DNA of 64,000 bases, taken from assembly GCF_003965815.1 (NCBI RefSeq), contig NZ_RXOE01000011.1, forward strand, positions 62,001 through 126,000. Direction: 5' to 3'. Below, one piece after another: positions 49,689 to 58,237 of the stretch. Each line of letters opens with the position of its first letter. Position 1 is the first letter of the stretch. This DNA comes from Variovorax gossypii (GTDB lineage: Bacteria; Pseudomonadota; Gammaproteobacteria; Burkholderiales; Burkholderiaceae_C). Made by a program: the position numbers and the translations under genes. The notes beneath the pieces are model-generated. The model searched no databases. It saw nothing but the letters and a program-made list of their open reading frames with translations, and was not told the origin of the DNA.

Positions 49689-50617
49689 GCGGCGGCATCG
49701 TCCTGAACTGGCTGGCGAGCACGCCGGACTTCGCTGTGCCTTATGCATTGGCAGCGCTCGGACTCATCATCTGCGAGCGCGCGGGCGTGCTCGCGCTCGG
49801 CGCCGAGGGCCTGATGCTGGTCGGCGCGCTGGCTGGCATCGGCGCGCAGATCGTCATCGGCCAGCCGGCCGTGTCGCTGGTGCTCGCGATGCTGGCAGCC
49901 AGTGTCGTGTCCGTACTGTTCGCAGTGATGGTGATCTGGCTGCGCGTGAACCAGGTGATCGCCGGGCTCGCGCTGGTGTTCTTCTGCCAGGGGCTCACGG
50001 CGCTGGTCGGCTCGATGGCCGAGTGGACCAACCATGCCACCGAAGGCATCGGCACGATGGGCCTGTGGCCGCTGTCTCTGCTGCCGGTCGTGGGCAGACT
50101 CTTCGAGCAGAACGCGATGGTATGGCTCACGCTGCCGATCTTCGGCGCGGTGGCATGGTTCTTCGCGCGCACTTCCGCCGGCCTGCGGCTGCGCGCGGTG
50201 GGCGAGAACCCGCAGGCGGCCGACGCAGCGGGCATCCGCGTGACGGCATGGCGCTTCGCGGCGGTGCTCGCGGGCTCGGCGCTCGTGGGGCTGGCGGGCG
50301 CCTACATCTCGGTGGTGAGCACCAAGCTGTGGATCGCGGGCATGACCGGCGGACGCGGCTGGATCGCCGTGGGCCTCGTGATCTTCGCGCGCTGGTCGCC
50401 TTGGAAGGCGCTGGTGGGCGCGCTGCTCTTCGGCTGCATCGAGGCGCTGATCCCGCAACTGGCCGCGGCCGGCGTGCAGCTGCCGCAGTACTTCGTGATG
50501 ATGACGCCGTATGCGGTGACGCTGGGCGTGATGGTGTGGGTCGCGCTCTCCCGGCGCGGCGCCGATGAAGAGCCCGGTGCGCTGGGCCAACCCTATGTGC
50601 GGGAAGAACGCCGATGA
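49685..50617 (+). CDS. ABC permease 2 of the BMP/nucleoside importer
   Basis: 310 residues from ATG 49685 with GCGGAGG upstream. BPD_transp_2 permease: YALAALGLIICERAGVLALGAEGLMLVGALAG (the AEGLML hallmark), LRVNQVIAGLALVFFCQGLTALVG, LRLRAVGENPQAADAAGIRV (cytoplasmic coupling loop) and MTGGRGWIAVGLVIFARW. Paired with permease 1 in one importer. The stop overlaps the cysteine hydrolase start by four bases, linking transport to catabolism. Confidence 0.93.
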   Translation: MSGGIVLNWLASTPDFAVPYALAALGLIICERAGVLALGAEGLMLVGALAGIGAQIVIGQPAVSLVLAMLAASVVSVLFAVMVIWLRVNQVIAGLALVFFCQGLTALVGSMAEWTNHATEGIGTMGLWPLSLLPVVGRLFEQNAMVWLTLPIFGAVAWFFARTSAGLRLRAVGENPQAADAAGIRVTAWRFAAVLAGSALVGLAGAYISVVSTKLWIAGMTGGRGWIAVGLVIFARWSPWKALVGALLFGCIEALIPQLAAAGVQLPQYFVMMTPYAVTLGVMVWVALSRRGADEEPGALGQPYVREERR

Positions 50618-51288
50618 AGGCCTGGGTCTACGACGAGGAGCGCGAGCTCGACACGGCGAAGTTCGCCGACTACCTGAATCCCACGACCACCGCGGTCGTC
50701 TCCATCGACATGCACCGTGGCCATCTCGACGACAGCCCCGACTGCCCCTGCCCCGCGCCGCGCGCACGCGACGTGGTGGCGCCCATCGACGGCTTCCACG
50801 ACGCGGTGCGGGCTTTGGGCGTGCGCATCGTGCATGTGCGGTCGGTGCTGCGGCCCGGCGGGGTGGACGACATCAACGGCATTCCGTCCGCATGGCGCCG
50901 CACCTTTCCGCTGCACGTGGGCGAGATTCCGAATGCCGACGCGCATGCCATCGAGGGCTCGAAGTGGACCGAATGGGTCACGCGCGTGGAGCCCGGCGAC
51001 ATGCGCGTGGACGGCAAGCGCCGGCTCTCGGCCTTCTACCCGACCGACCTCGACTTTCTTCTTCGCAACCAGCGCATCGAGACGGTGGTACTCAATGGCG
51101 GCTTCACCGACTGCTGCGTTCTCAACACGGCCTTCGACGCCAGCAACCGCAACTACCGCGTGATCGTGCTGCGCGACCTGGTGCGCGGCACCGATGCGCA
51201 CCTGGAAGGCGCGGCGCTGGCGATGGTGTCGCTGCACCTCGGGCTGGTGGTCGACTCGGAGCAACTGCTGCGCCAGTGGCGCGGCTGA
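50614..51288 (+). CDS. Isochorismatase-like cysteine hydrolase
   Basis: 224 residues. TTAVVSIDMHRGHLDDSPDCPCP holds the catalytic Asp, the Lys is in DGKRRLSAFYPTDLD, and the Cys lies in VVLNGGFTDCCVLNTAFDASNR. The fold is that of RutB but the sequence is clearly separate from rutB at 40203. It closes the operon of dioxygenase, VOC protein and nucleoside-type importer, overlapping the permease. Likely it hydrolyses a C-N bond (amide, ureide or N-carbamoyl) of the pathway intermediate, releasing ammonia. The substrate is not known. Confidence 0.87.
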   Translation: MKAWVYDEERELDTAKFADYLNPTTTAVVSIDMHRGHLDDSPDCPCPAPRARDVVAPIDGFHDAVRALGVRIVHVRSVLRPGGVDDINGIPSAWRRTFPLHVGEIPNADAHAIEGSKWTEWVTRVEPGDMRVDGKRRLSAFYPTDLDFLLRNQRIETVVLNGGFTDCCVLNTAFDASNRNYRVIVLRDLVRGTDAHLEGAALAMVSLHLGLVVDSEQLLRQWRG

Positions 51289-51294
51289 ACCTCG

Positions 51295-52053
51295 TCAGCC
51301 CAGCACACCCAGCCAGCGCGCGGCCACAGCCGGCATGTCGCCCTGCGCGGACTCCCACACCAGTTCGGGGGCAGCCACATGCACGCCGGGCGGCGCGATG
51401 CGCAGCGCCACGTCGACCAGCTCGGCCACCTTCGCCGCACGCACCGGCTGCTCGCTGCTGGGCACCATGAAGCGCACGACCGACAGCATCCACGCGGCCA
51501 CCCGCTCGAAGGGGTTGGCGAGCTTCGCGTTCGCCGGCTTGCGCGCCGATCGCACGAGGATCACGCGCTCGAAGCCGCAGGCCACCACCGCCTGCTCGTC
51601 GAGGCTGGCGAGCCCGCGCTTGAGCGCCTCGGGCAGCTTGCCCTGGTCGTGCGGCTGCACGATGGCCAGCGTCTGTACGCCGCAAGCACGCAGCCAGCGG
51701 GCCAGCTCAGGCAGGTCGGAGGGCTCGGGTACCCACAGCGCGCGTTCGCGGTCGTGGTACAGGCGCGGCGGATCGAAGGCGATGATGGCGGTGTGGGCCG
51801 AGGTCGGCGGCCACTGCCCGATGGGCAGCTCCGGGCTCAGGTAGGTCTCGACACCGCGCAGCCCGTCGCGGATCGGCTCTTTCGCCAGCACGCGCGTATG
51901 TGCATGTCGGTGGCTGCCCGCCAGTCGCCGCAGCAGCTCTGCACCCAATGCGCCGGTCGCGCCCGCGATCAGCAGCGTTCCGAAGGCGGAAGAGGCAACA
52001 GGCAATACCGCACGATTGGCGGCTTGCAGGGCTTGTAGAGGATCGACGGGCAT
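51295..52053 (-). CDS. NAD(P)-binding Rossmann-fold protein, atypical SDR-like
   Basis: 252 residues. GTLLIAGATGALGAELLRRLAGSHRHAHTRVLA is a Rossmann GxxGxxG motif, and the middle (TLAIVQPHDQGKLPEAL, ERVILVRSARKP) fits an atypical short-chain dehydrogenase or NAD(P)H-binding protein such as Ycf39/NmrA-type. No catalytic YxxxK is seen, so it may be a sensor or an incomplete enzyme. It is convergent with the cysteine hydrolase (six bases) and divergent from lemA. Confidence 0.7.
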   Translation of the reverse strand: MPVDPLQALQAANRAVLPVASSAFGTLLIAGATGALGAELLRRLAGSHRHAHTRVLAKEPIRDGLRGVETYLSPELPIGQWPPTSAHTAIIAFDPPRLYHDRERALWVPEPSDLPELARWLRACGVQTLAIVQPHDQGKLPEALKRGLASLDEQAVVACGFERVILVRSARKPANAKLANPFERVAAWMLSVVRFMVPSSEQPVRAAKVAELVDVALRIAPPGVHVAAPELVWESAQGDMPAVAARWLGVLG

Positions 52054-52099
52054 GGAGCCGTCTATGCTACCTTCCGCATCTTCTGCGGAGGTAATGCAA

Positions 52100-52699
52100 A
52101 TGATGATGAAGCGCTGGCTCTTGATTCTCGCGGCTGTCGTGTCCCTGAGCGGCTGCGGCTACAACCAGTTCCAGTCCCTCGACGAGGCCAGCAAGTCGGC
52201 CTGGAGCGAGGTCCTCAACCAGTACCAGCGGCGCGCCGACCTCGTGCCGAACATCGTGGCCACCGTCAAGGGTGAGGCCAGCTTCGAGCAGGACACGCTC
52301 ACCAAGGTGATCGAGGCGCGCGCCAAGGCCACCTCGATCCAGGTGACGCCCGAGACGCTGAACAACCCCGAAGCGTTCAACAAATTCCAGCAGGCGCAGG
52401 GCGAGCTTTCTTCCGCGCTGTCGCGGCTGATGGTGGTGTCCGAGCGCTACCCCGACCTCAAGGCCAACCAGTCGTTCCGCGACCTGCGCGTGACGCTCGA
52501 AGGCACCGAGAACCGCATCACCGTGGCGCGCAACCGCTACATCGAGAGCGTGCAGGAGTACAACGTGCTCGCACGCAGCTTCCCGACCAACATCACGGCC
52601 AAGGTCTTCGGCTACGCGACCAAGCCGAACTTCTCAGTGCAGAACGAGGCGCAGATTTCCGCGCCGCCAACCGTCGATTTCAGCGCTCCGAAAAAGTAA
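52100..52699 (+). CDS. lemA: LemA family protein
   Basis: 199 residues from ATG 52100 (GGAGGT eight bases upstream; ATG 52094 is too close to it). Signal with lipobox-like LSGCGYNQF. The core is a LemA four-helix bundle: WSEVLNQYQRRADLVPNIVATVKGEASFEQDTLTKVIEARAKAT, YPDLKANQSFRDLRVTLEGTENRITVARNRYIESVQEYNV and RSFPTNITAKVFGY. Function not established; LemA is regularly followed by TPM-domain proteins as here, implying a joint envelope role. Confidence 0.93.
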   Translation: MMMKRWLLILAAVVSLSGCGYNQFQSLDEASKSAWSEVLNQYQRRADLVPNIVATVKGEASFEQDTLTKVIEARAKATSIQVTPETLNNPEAFNKFQQAQGELSSALSRLMVVSERYPDLKANQSFRDLRVTLEGTENRITVARNRYIESVQEYNVLARSFPTNITAKVFGYATKPNFSVQNEAQISAPPTVDFSAPKK

Positions 52700-52709
52700 G
52701 CCAGCGCCG

Positions 52710-53612
52710 ATGGCCATTGCCGCACTGCTCCGTCGCGCGCTGGCCGCGGTCGTCCTCGCGGCCCTGGCCGGCGTTGCGCTCGCACAAGGCCTGCTTCCGA
52801 TCCCCACGCTCACCGCGCGCGTGATCGACCAGACCGGCACGCTCGACAGTGCGCAGCGCAACGGGCTCGAGACCAAACTCGCGGCCTTCGAGCAGCGCAA
52901 GGGCTCGCAGATCGTGGTGCTGATGGTGCCGACCACAGCGCCCGAGGACATCGCGAGCTACACGCAGCGCCTGGGCGATGCCTGGAAGATCGGCCGCAAG
53001 GACGTCGGCGACGGCCTGCTGGTGGTGGTGGCCAAGGACGACCGCAAGATGCGCATCGCCACGGCCAAGACGCTTGAGGGCGCGGTGCCAGACATTGCGG
53101 CCGCACGCATCATCGACGAGGAGATGAAGCCGCGCTTTCGCAACGGCGACTTCGCGGGCGGGCTGAACGCGGCGGTGGACCGGCTCATCGGGCTGGTCGA
53201 CGGCGAGCCGCTGCCCGAGCCCTCGCGCAACACGGGCGGCGGCGGTGGCGGCAACGAGGGCTTCGACTGGGAGAACCTCGCGATCTTCCTGTTCGTGGGC
53301 GTCTTCATCGGCGCGCCGATCGCGCGCGCCATCCTCGGCAAGAAGCTGGGCACGATGGTCGTGGGCGGCGGCGTGGGCGTGGTGGTGTTCTTCATCACCA
53401 CCAGCATCGTCATCGCGGTGATCGCGGGTCTGGTGGCGCTCATCGTGTCGCTGATCGCTGGCACGGGGCGGCCGGGCGGCGGCGGTGGTGGCGGCTGGAG
53501 TTCCGGCGGCGGAGGCTGGAGCAGTGGCGGTGGTGGCGGCGGCGGGGGCGGAGGTTTCAGCTCCGGCGGTGGCGGCAATTTCGGCGGCGGCGGCGCGTCG
53601 GGGGACTGGTGA
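52710..53612 (+). CDS. TPM-domain membrane protein (YgcG family)
   Basis: 300 residues. Signal peptide ending at GVALAQG. TPM domain: VIDQTGTLDSAQRNGLETKLAAFEQRKGSQIVVLMVPTT through GLLVVVAKDDRKMRIATAKTLEGAVPDIAAARIIDEEMKPRF. Two membrane helices lie near 180-250, and the tail is almost pure Gly/Ser/Trp (about residues 255-300). The domain faces the periplasm. It follows lemA by ten bases; lemA and the next gene, another TPM protein, form one unit. Confidence 0.92.
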   Translation: MAIAALLRRALAAVVLAALAGVALAQGLLPIPTLTARVIDQTGTLDSAQRNGLETKLAAFEQRKGSQIVVLMVPTTAPEDIASYTQRLGDAWKIGRKDVGDGLLVVVAKDDRKMRIATAKTLEGAVPDIAAARIIDEEMKPRFRNGDFAGGLNAAVDRLIGLVDGEPLPEPSRNTGGGGGGNEGFDWENLAIFLFVGVFIGAPIARAILGKKLGTMVVGGGVGVVVFFITTSIVIAVIAGLVALIVSLIAGTGRPGGGGGGGWSSGGGGWSSGGGGGGGGGGFSSGGGGNFGGGGASGDW

Positions 53613-54163
53613 AAACGATGCAGACCATGAACGCGAAGCCGACCGACGCGGGCCTCTTCACGAAGCTGGGCCGCATCTGGCGCCATCGCTGGATCGACGA
53701 ATCCGAGGTTCGGCGCGCGATTCCTCCGGCCGCGCTGGAGCGCCTCGCCGGCCGCGTGAGCGCGAGCGAGCGGCGCCACAGCGGCGAGATCCGCATCTGC
53801 GTCGAGGCCGGCCTGCCGATGTCGTACCTGTGGCGCCATGCGCCACCGCGCGAGCGTGCCGTCACGCTGTTCGGCAAGCTGCGCGTGTGGGACACGGCGC
53901 ACAACAACGGCGTGCTCATCTACCTGCTGCTGGCCGAACACGCCATCGAGATCGTGGCCGACCGGGGCATCGACGCGCACGTCGACGACGCCGAATGGGC
54001 TGCGATGGCGCAGCGAATGAGCGCGGCCTTTCGCGAAGGCCGCTTCGAGGACGGGCTCACGCAGGCGCTGGAAGAAATCTCCGCTCTGCTGGTCGAGCAC
54101 TTTCCGCTGGCCGATGGTGAAGTGGACGTGAACGAACTGCCCGACGAGCCGGTCGTTCTCTGA
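53609..54163 (+). CDS. TPM-domain protein (putative phosphatase-type)
   Basis: 184 residues if started at GTG 53609, overlapping the previous stop; ATG 53618 or 53627 are alternatives. Soluble TPM domain without signal peptide: RRAIPPAALERLAGRVSASERRHSGEIRICVEAGLPMSYLWRHAPPRERAVTLFGKLRVWDTAHNNGVLIYLLLAEHAIEIVADRGID and QALEEISALLVEHFP. Same pair order (lemA, ygcG-like, short TPM) is widespread in Burkholderiales. Probably cytoplasmic-side partner; biochemical role unknown. Confidence 0.88.
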   Translation: MKTMQTMNAKPTDAGLFTKLGRIWRHRWIDESEVRRAIPPAALERLAGRVSASERRHSGEIRICVEAGLPMSYLWRHAPPRERAVTLFGKLRVWDTAHNNGVLIYLLLAEHAIEIVADRGIDAHVDDAEWAAMAQRMSAAFREGRFEDGLTQALEEISALLVEHFPLADGEVDVNELPDEPVVL

Positions 54164-54172
54164 CTTCCTCCT

Positions 54173-54269
54173 CCCTCCCCCGCTGGGGGAGGGTTGGGGT
54201 GGGGGCAAGCAGCGCCCGCACTCGGCGCTCTGCCTGCCCCCATCCCGGCCTTCCCCCAACGGGGGAAGG
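54173..54269. repeat. Composite palindromic repeat (REP/BIME-like), copy 1
   Basis: Hairpin CCCTCCCCC-GCT-GGGGGAGGG, then TTGGGGTGGGGGCA, a spacer of about 30 bases, then TGCCCCCATCCC and a mirrored hairpin CCTTCCCCC-AAC-GGGGGAAGG. The whole is an imperfect inverted repeat of about 100 bases. Copies with the same plan occur at 58100-58208 and 63552-63664. Located between the convergent TPM gene and pdeM. Confidence 0.85.
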
Positions 54270-54277
54270 AGCAAGAG

Positions 54278-54955
54278 TCACTCCTGGAACGGCAGCGACC
54301 ACACTGCATCACCGCCCACAGCATGAAAGCGCCGCCCCGGCGCCGACTCCATCAACCAACCGCCCGTGAACTCGCCGAAGGCCGGCAGCACGGCCTGCTG
54401 CTCGTCGCTCGCGAAGCACGGCAACCGCACGCTGTCGCGACCCCGCCCCTGGAGCCTGCAGACGGGATGCAGATGGCCCGCGAGCACGAAGTGTGTCGCA
54501 TGCGTCTGCGGATGGTGGCAGCAGGCGAAAGGCCCCAGCAGGAAGGGCTCGTCGACCACCTCGATGTGAAGCGCCTCCGGTGGGTCGCCCGCGCGGCTGT
54601 CGTGGTTGCCGCGCACCAGCGTCATGGAGATGGCCGCATGGCCTACGCGCCAGGCCTCCACGGCGGCGAGCACCGTGCGCGCCTGGGCCGCATGCAGGAA
54701 GTCGCCGAGGAACACGATGCGCTGCGGCTCATGCCTTTCGAGCAGCGCATCGAGCCGCGCCAGGTTCTCCTGCGTGGTGCCGCCCGGCACCGGCTGGCCG
54801 AGGGCGCGGTAGGTTGCGGCCTTGCCCAGGTGCAGGTCGGCCACGAACAGCACGCGCTGCGCGGGCCACCAGAGTGCGCGCTCCGGCAGCAGGTGCAGCA
54901 GCTCGCCTGCCCAGTGGACGGCAAGCGGCGAAGCGGAGGTATCGGGAGAAGCCAC
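54278..54955 (-). CDS. pdeM: Ligase-associated DNA damage response phosphoesterase PdeM
   Basis: 225 residues from GTG 54955; a TTG at 54991 would add 12 residues. Calcineurin-like phosphoesterase with all metal motifs: FVADLHLGKAATYRALGQPVP, IVFLGDFLHA, TLVRGNHDS, CCHHPQTHATHFVLAGHLHP. The LLPERALWWPAQ start is typical of PdeM, the phosphoesterase that accompanies LigD-type ligase, Lhr helicase and exonuclease genes. Here it is separated from them by the divergent trxC. Confidence 0.9.
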   Translation of the reverse strand: MASPDTSASPLAVHWAGELLHLLPERALWWPAQRVLFVADLHLGKAATYRALGQPVPGGTTQENLARLDALLERHEPQRIVFLGDFLHAAQARTVLAAVEAWRVGHAAISMTLVRGNHDSRAGDPPEALHIEVVDEPFLLGPFACCHHPQTHATHFVLAGHLHPVCRLQGRGRDSVRLPCFASDEQQAVLPAFGEFTGGWLMESAPGRRFHAVGGDAVWSLPFQE

Positions 54956-55020
54956 GAAGCCAGTGTCGCAAAACCTGCGACCGCCTTGCAAAGGCCCTCC
55001 AGAGCCCCCATCTGCCGGCC

Positions 55021-55470
55021 ATGACCGAATCGCCCCCGCTGCACATCGTCTGCCCGCACTGCCACACGACCAACCGCGTGCGCACGGCGCAGCTGGGCAG
55101 CGCGCCCGACTGCGGCAGCTGCCATCGCCCGTTGTTCACCGGCCATTCCACCGCGCTGGCGGACGCGGCCACCTTCGACCGCCACATCTCCCGTAACGAG
55201 ATCCCGGTGCTGGTCGATTTCTGGGCGCCCTGGTGCGGCCCCTGCCGGCAGATGGCGCCGGCCTACGAGCAGGCCGCCGCGCAACTGGAGCCCTACGTGC
55301 GGCTCGCCAAGGTCGACACCGAGGCGGTGCCCGCACTGGGCGCGCGTTTCAACATTCGCAGCATCCCGACGCTGGCGCTGTTCCGCGGCGGACGCGAGGT
55401 GGCGCGGCAGGCCGGCGCGATGGGCGCGGCCGACATCGTGCGCTGGGTGAAGGCGCACGGCGCGGGCTGA
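55021..55470 (+). CDS. trxC: Thioredoxin 2 (TrxC), zinc-binding type
   Basis: 149 residues. N-terminal zinc ribbon with CxxC pairs Cys11/Cys14 and Cys31/Cys34, then the thioredoxin fold with active site WCGPC (Cys72, Cys75) and the cis-Pro in RSIPTLALFRGG. This is the TrxC class, a cytosolic reductase active under oxidative stress. It stands between pdeM and the ligase-associated helicase, facing the latter with four bases between the stops. Confidence 0.95.
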   Translation: MTESPPLHIVCPHCHTTNRVRTAQLGSAPDCGSCHRPLFTGHSTALADAATFDRHISRNEIPVLVDFWAPWCGPCRQMAPAYEQAAAQLEPYVRLAKVDTEAVPALGARFNIRSIPTLALFRGGREVARQAGAMGAADIVRWVKAHGAG

Positions 55471-55474
55471 AGAC

Positions 55475-58237
55475 TCAAAGCGGTGGCAGCGGCCGGGAAG
55501 GCCGTGAGGGCCGCCTGCGGTCGCGCCGTTGGCTCACCGGCTTCGGCGGCTTTCCCGGCCCTTCCTGCCCGAAGGCCAGCGTTCCCTTCACGCGCTCCAC
55601 GCCGCCGGCCGTGACCGCGCCGCCCGCGGCTTTTTCGAGCTGCTCGACCATGCGTGCGATGCGGTCGGCCACGTTCTCATTCGACAGCTTCTCGCGGAAC
55701 AACTCGACCATCAGCGGAAACGAAAAAGGCGTCGGCCGCGCGAGCGGCTTCAGCACCAGCTGCTGCATGGCGATTCGCTCCAGACTGGCGCGCAGCCGGC
55801 CGATCTCCAGCTCCTGCGAGAGCAGTTCCTGCTCGGCCTGCTGCAGCAGCCTGTTGCCGGGGTCGTACTTGCGAAACACCTCCCAGAACAGCGACGACGA
55901 AGCCTGCAGCTGCTTGCTGCTGCGCTTCTCGCCCGGATAGCCCTGGTAGATGAGACCCGACACGCGCGCGATCTCACGGAAGCGCCGCTGCGCGAGCTCG
56001 CTGGCGTTGAGCGAGGCCAGCACCTCGTGCAGCAGCAGTGCATGCGCGTCCTCTCCCTGCGGCAGCGCCAGCACCTGCGGCAGCAGCGCCGGCCAGTCGA
56101 CCTCCGTCGCGCTCAACAGCTCGAAGCCGTAGTCGTTGACCGCGATCGAGAAGGTCCGCGCCTCGTGCTGCGCGATGCGCCAGGCCAGCAGGCTCGCGAG
56201 CCCGAGGTGCACGTGCCGGCCAGCGAAGGGATAGAGGAACAGGTGCGAGCCCTCGCGCGTGCTCAGCGTTTCGGCCAGCAACGTTTGCGGCGTGGGCAGT
56301 GCCGACCACTGCTGCTGTATCTCGAGCAGCGGACGCACGCACTGCAGCTCCGGCGAGTCGTAGCGACCCTCGCCGGCTTGCGCGAGCTGCTGCACCACCG
56401 CATCGGCCAGCGTGTTCGACAGCGGCATGCGCCCGCCGCCCCATCGCGGCACCGCGGCCCGCTTGCCGCTCGCGCGCCGCACCCAGGCCGTCATGTCGTG
56501 GATGCGCACCAGCTCCAGCATGCGGCCGCCGAAGAGAAAACAGTCACCGGCCTTCATGCGCGCGACGAAGCTTTCCTCCACGTTGCCGATCTTCGAGCCG
56601 CCGAGGTACTGCACCGAGATGCTCGCGTCGCTCACGATGGTGCCGATGTTCATGCGGTGCCGCCGCGCGAGCCGCGCATCGGGCACGCGCCAGACACCCT
56701 CGGCATCGGGCACCACGCGCTTGTAGTCCGGATAAGCCGCGAGCGATGGCCCGCCCTGCGCCACGAACTCCAGGCACCACTGCCAGTTCTCGCGCGAGAG
56801 GCCTTCGTAGGCGGCTGTGCCGCGTACCTCCTCGTACAGCTCGTCGGGTACGAAGCCGCCGCCCAGCGCCACGGTCACCAGGTGCTGCACCAGCACGTCG
56901 AGCGGCTGCTCGGGCGAGTGGCGCGCCTCGATGTGCCCTGCCGCGATGGCGGTGCGCGCGGCCGAGCCTTCCACCATCTCGACGCTGTGCGTGGGCACGA
57001 GCGTGATGCGCGAAGGCCGCCCCGGCGCATGGCCGGAACGGCCCGCGCGCTGCAGCAGCCGCGCCACGCCCTTGGGCGAGCCGATCTGCAGCACGCGCTC
57101 CACGGGCAGGAAGTCCACGCCAAGGTCGAGGCTCGAAGTGCAGACCACCGCCTTCAGCTCGCCGCTCTTCAGGCCCAGCTCCACCCATTCGCGCACCTCG
57201 CGGTCGAGCGAGCCGTGATGCAGCGCGATGAGCCCGGCCCACTCCGGCCTGGCCTCGAGCATGGCCTGGTACCAGATCTCTGCCTGCGATCGCGTGTTGG
57301 TGAAGACCAGCGTGGTGCTGCTCGCGGCGATCTCCTCGATCACCTGCGGCAGCATCGTGAGGCCGAGATGCCCGCCCCACGGAAAGCGCTCGGCGACGCC
57401 GGGCAGCAGCGAATCGACGACCAGCTTCTTCGGCACCTGCCCTTGCACGAGCACGCCGTCTTCATGGCCCAGCAGCGCATGCATCGCCTCGCGCAGGTTG
57501 CCCAGCGTGGCCGACATTCCCCAGATCGCGAGGCCCGGGTTCCATCGCTTCAGCCGCGCGAGCGCGAGCTGCACCTGCACCCCGCGCTTGTTGCCCAGCA
57601 GTTCGTGCCATTCGTCGACCACCGCCATGCGCACATGCCCGAGCACCTCGCGCGCATCGGCACGCGCGAGCATCAGCGAAAGGCTCTCGGGCGTGGTGAC
57701 GAGCACCGTGGGCAGGCGCTGGTTCTGCGCGTTGCGCTCGGCCGAAGTGGTGTCGCCGCTGCGCGCGCCGGCACTCCATGGATGCACTTCGGCACCGAGG
57801 GCTTCGAGCGCCTGCTGCAGCGCGCGCAGCGTGTCGGCCGCCAGTGCGCGCATCGGCGTGAGCCACAGCACGGTGAGCGGCTCGGCAACGGGCCGTGCGT
57901 TTGCGTTCGCCTTGCGCGCCCGCGCGAAAGCCTGCAGCGCCCCGAGCCACACGGCATACGTCTTGCCCGCGCCGGTGGTGGCATGCAGCAGGCCCGACCT
58001 GCCATCGGCAATGGCCTTCCAGACCTCACGCTGGAACTTGAACGGCTTCCATCCGCGCGCGGCGAACCACGCATCGAGCGCGGCCTTGACCGCCCTGCTC
58101 CTTCCCCCTTTGGGGGAAGGTCGGGATGGGGGCAGACGGCCTTGAGCGGGCCGCGCACTGTTCGAACGCCGCGTGCCCCCACCCCCGCCCTCCCCCAGCG
58201 GGGGAGGGAGTGAAGACAGGTCCTGCGACTTGTTCAT
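55475..58237 (-). CDS. Ligase-associated DEXH-box DNA helicase (Lhr-type)
   Basis: 920 residues from ATG 58237, overlapping the ligase stop (ATGA). Helicase core: WKPFKFQREVWKAIADGRSGLLHATTGAGKTYAVWLGAL (Q motif, Walker A), VVDEWHELLGNKRGVQV (DEWH), WGMSATLGN, VCTSSLDLGVDFLPVERVLQIGSPKGVARLLQRAGRSGH (motif VI). The Lhr winged-helix and C-terminal domains follow. Residues about 10-46 are translated from a palindromic repeat element and are not conserved family sequence. It works with the adjacent ligase and exonuclease in DNA repair. Confidence 0.93.
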   Translation of the reverse strand: MNKSQDLSSLPPPLGEGGGGGTRRSNSARPAQGRLPPSRPSPKGGRSRAVKAALDAWFAARGWKPFKFQREVWKAIADGRSGLLHATTGAGKTYAVWLGALQAFARARKANANARPVAEPLTVLWLTPMRALAADTLRALQQALEALGAEVHPWSAGARSGDTTSAERNAQNQRLPTVLVTTPESLSLMLARADAREVLGHVRMAVVDEWHELLGNKRGVQVQLALARLKRWNPGLAIWGMSATLGNLREAMHALLGHEDGVLVQGQVPKKLVVDSLLPGVAERFPWGGHLGLTMLPQVIEEIAASSTTLVFTNTRSQAEIWYQAMLEARPEWAGLIALHHGSLDREVREWVELGLKSGELKAVVCTSSLDLGVDFLPVERVLQIGSPKGVARLLQRAGRSGHAPGRPSRITLVPTHSVEMVEGSAARTAIAAGHIEARHSPEQPLDVLVQHLVTVALGGGFVPDELYEEVRGTAAYEGLSRENWQWCLEFVAQGGPSLAAYPDYKRVVPDAEGVWRVPDARLARRHRMNIGTIVSDASISVQYLGGSKIGNVEESFVARMKAGDCFLFGGRMLELVRIHDMTAWVRRASGKRAAVPRWGGGRMPLSNTLADAVVQQLAQAGEGRYDSPELQCVRPLLEIQQQWSALPTPQTLLAETLSTREGSHLFLYPFAGRHVHLGLASLLAWRIAQHEARTFSIAVNDYGFELLSATEVDWPALLPQVLALPQGEDAHALLLHEVLASLNASELAQRRFREIARVSGLIYQGYPGEKRSSKQLQASSSLFWEVFRKYDPGNRLLQQAEQELLSQELEIGRLRASLERIAMQQLVLKPLARPTPFSFPLMVELFREKLSNENVADRIARMVEQLEKAAGGAVTAGGVERVKGTLAFGQEGPGKPPKPVSQRRDRRRPSRPSRPLPPL
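58100..58208. repeat. Composite palindromic repeat, copy 2, inside the helicase gene
   Basis: Hairpin CCTTCCCCC-TTT-GGGGGAAGG (58100-58120), TCGGGATGGGGGCA, a spacer, TGCCCCCACCCCCG, then hairpin CCCTCCCCC-AGC-GGGGGAGGG (58188-58208). Same build as 54173-54269. It is read in frame as helicase residues about 10-46 (LPPPLGEGGGGG...PSRPSPKGGRS). Confidence 0.88.
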
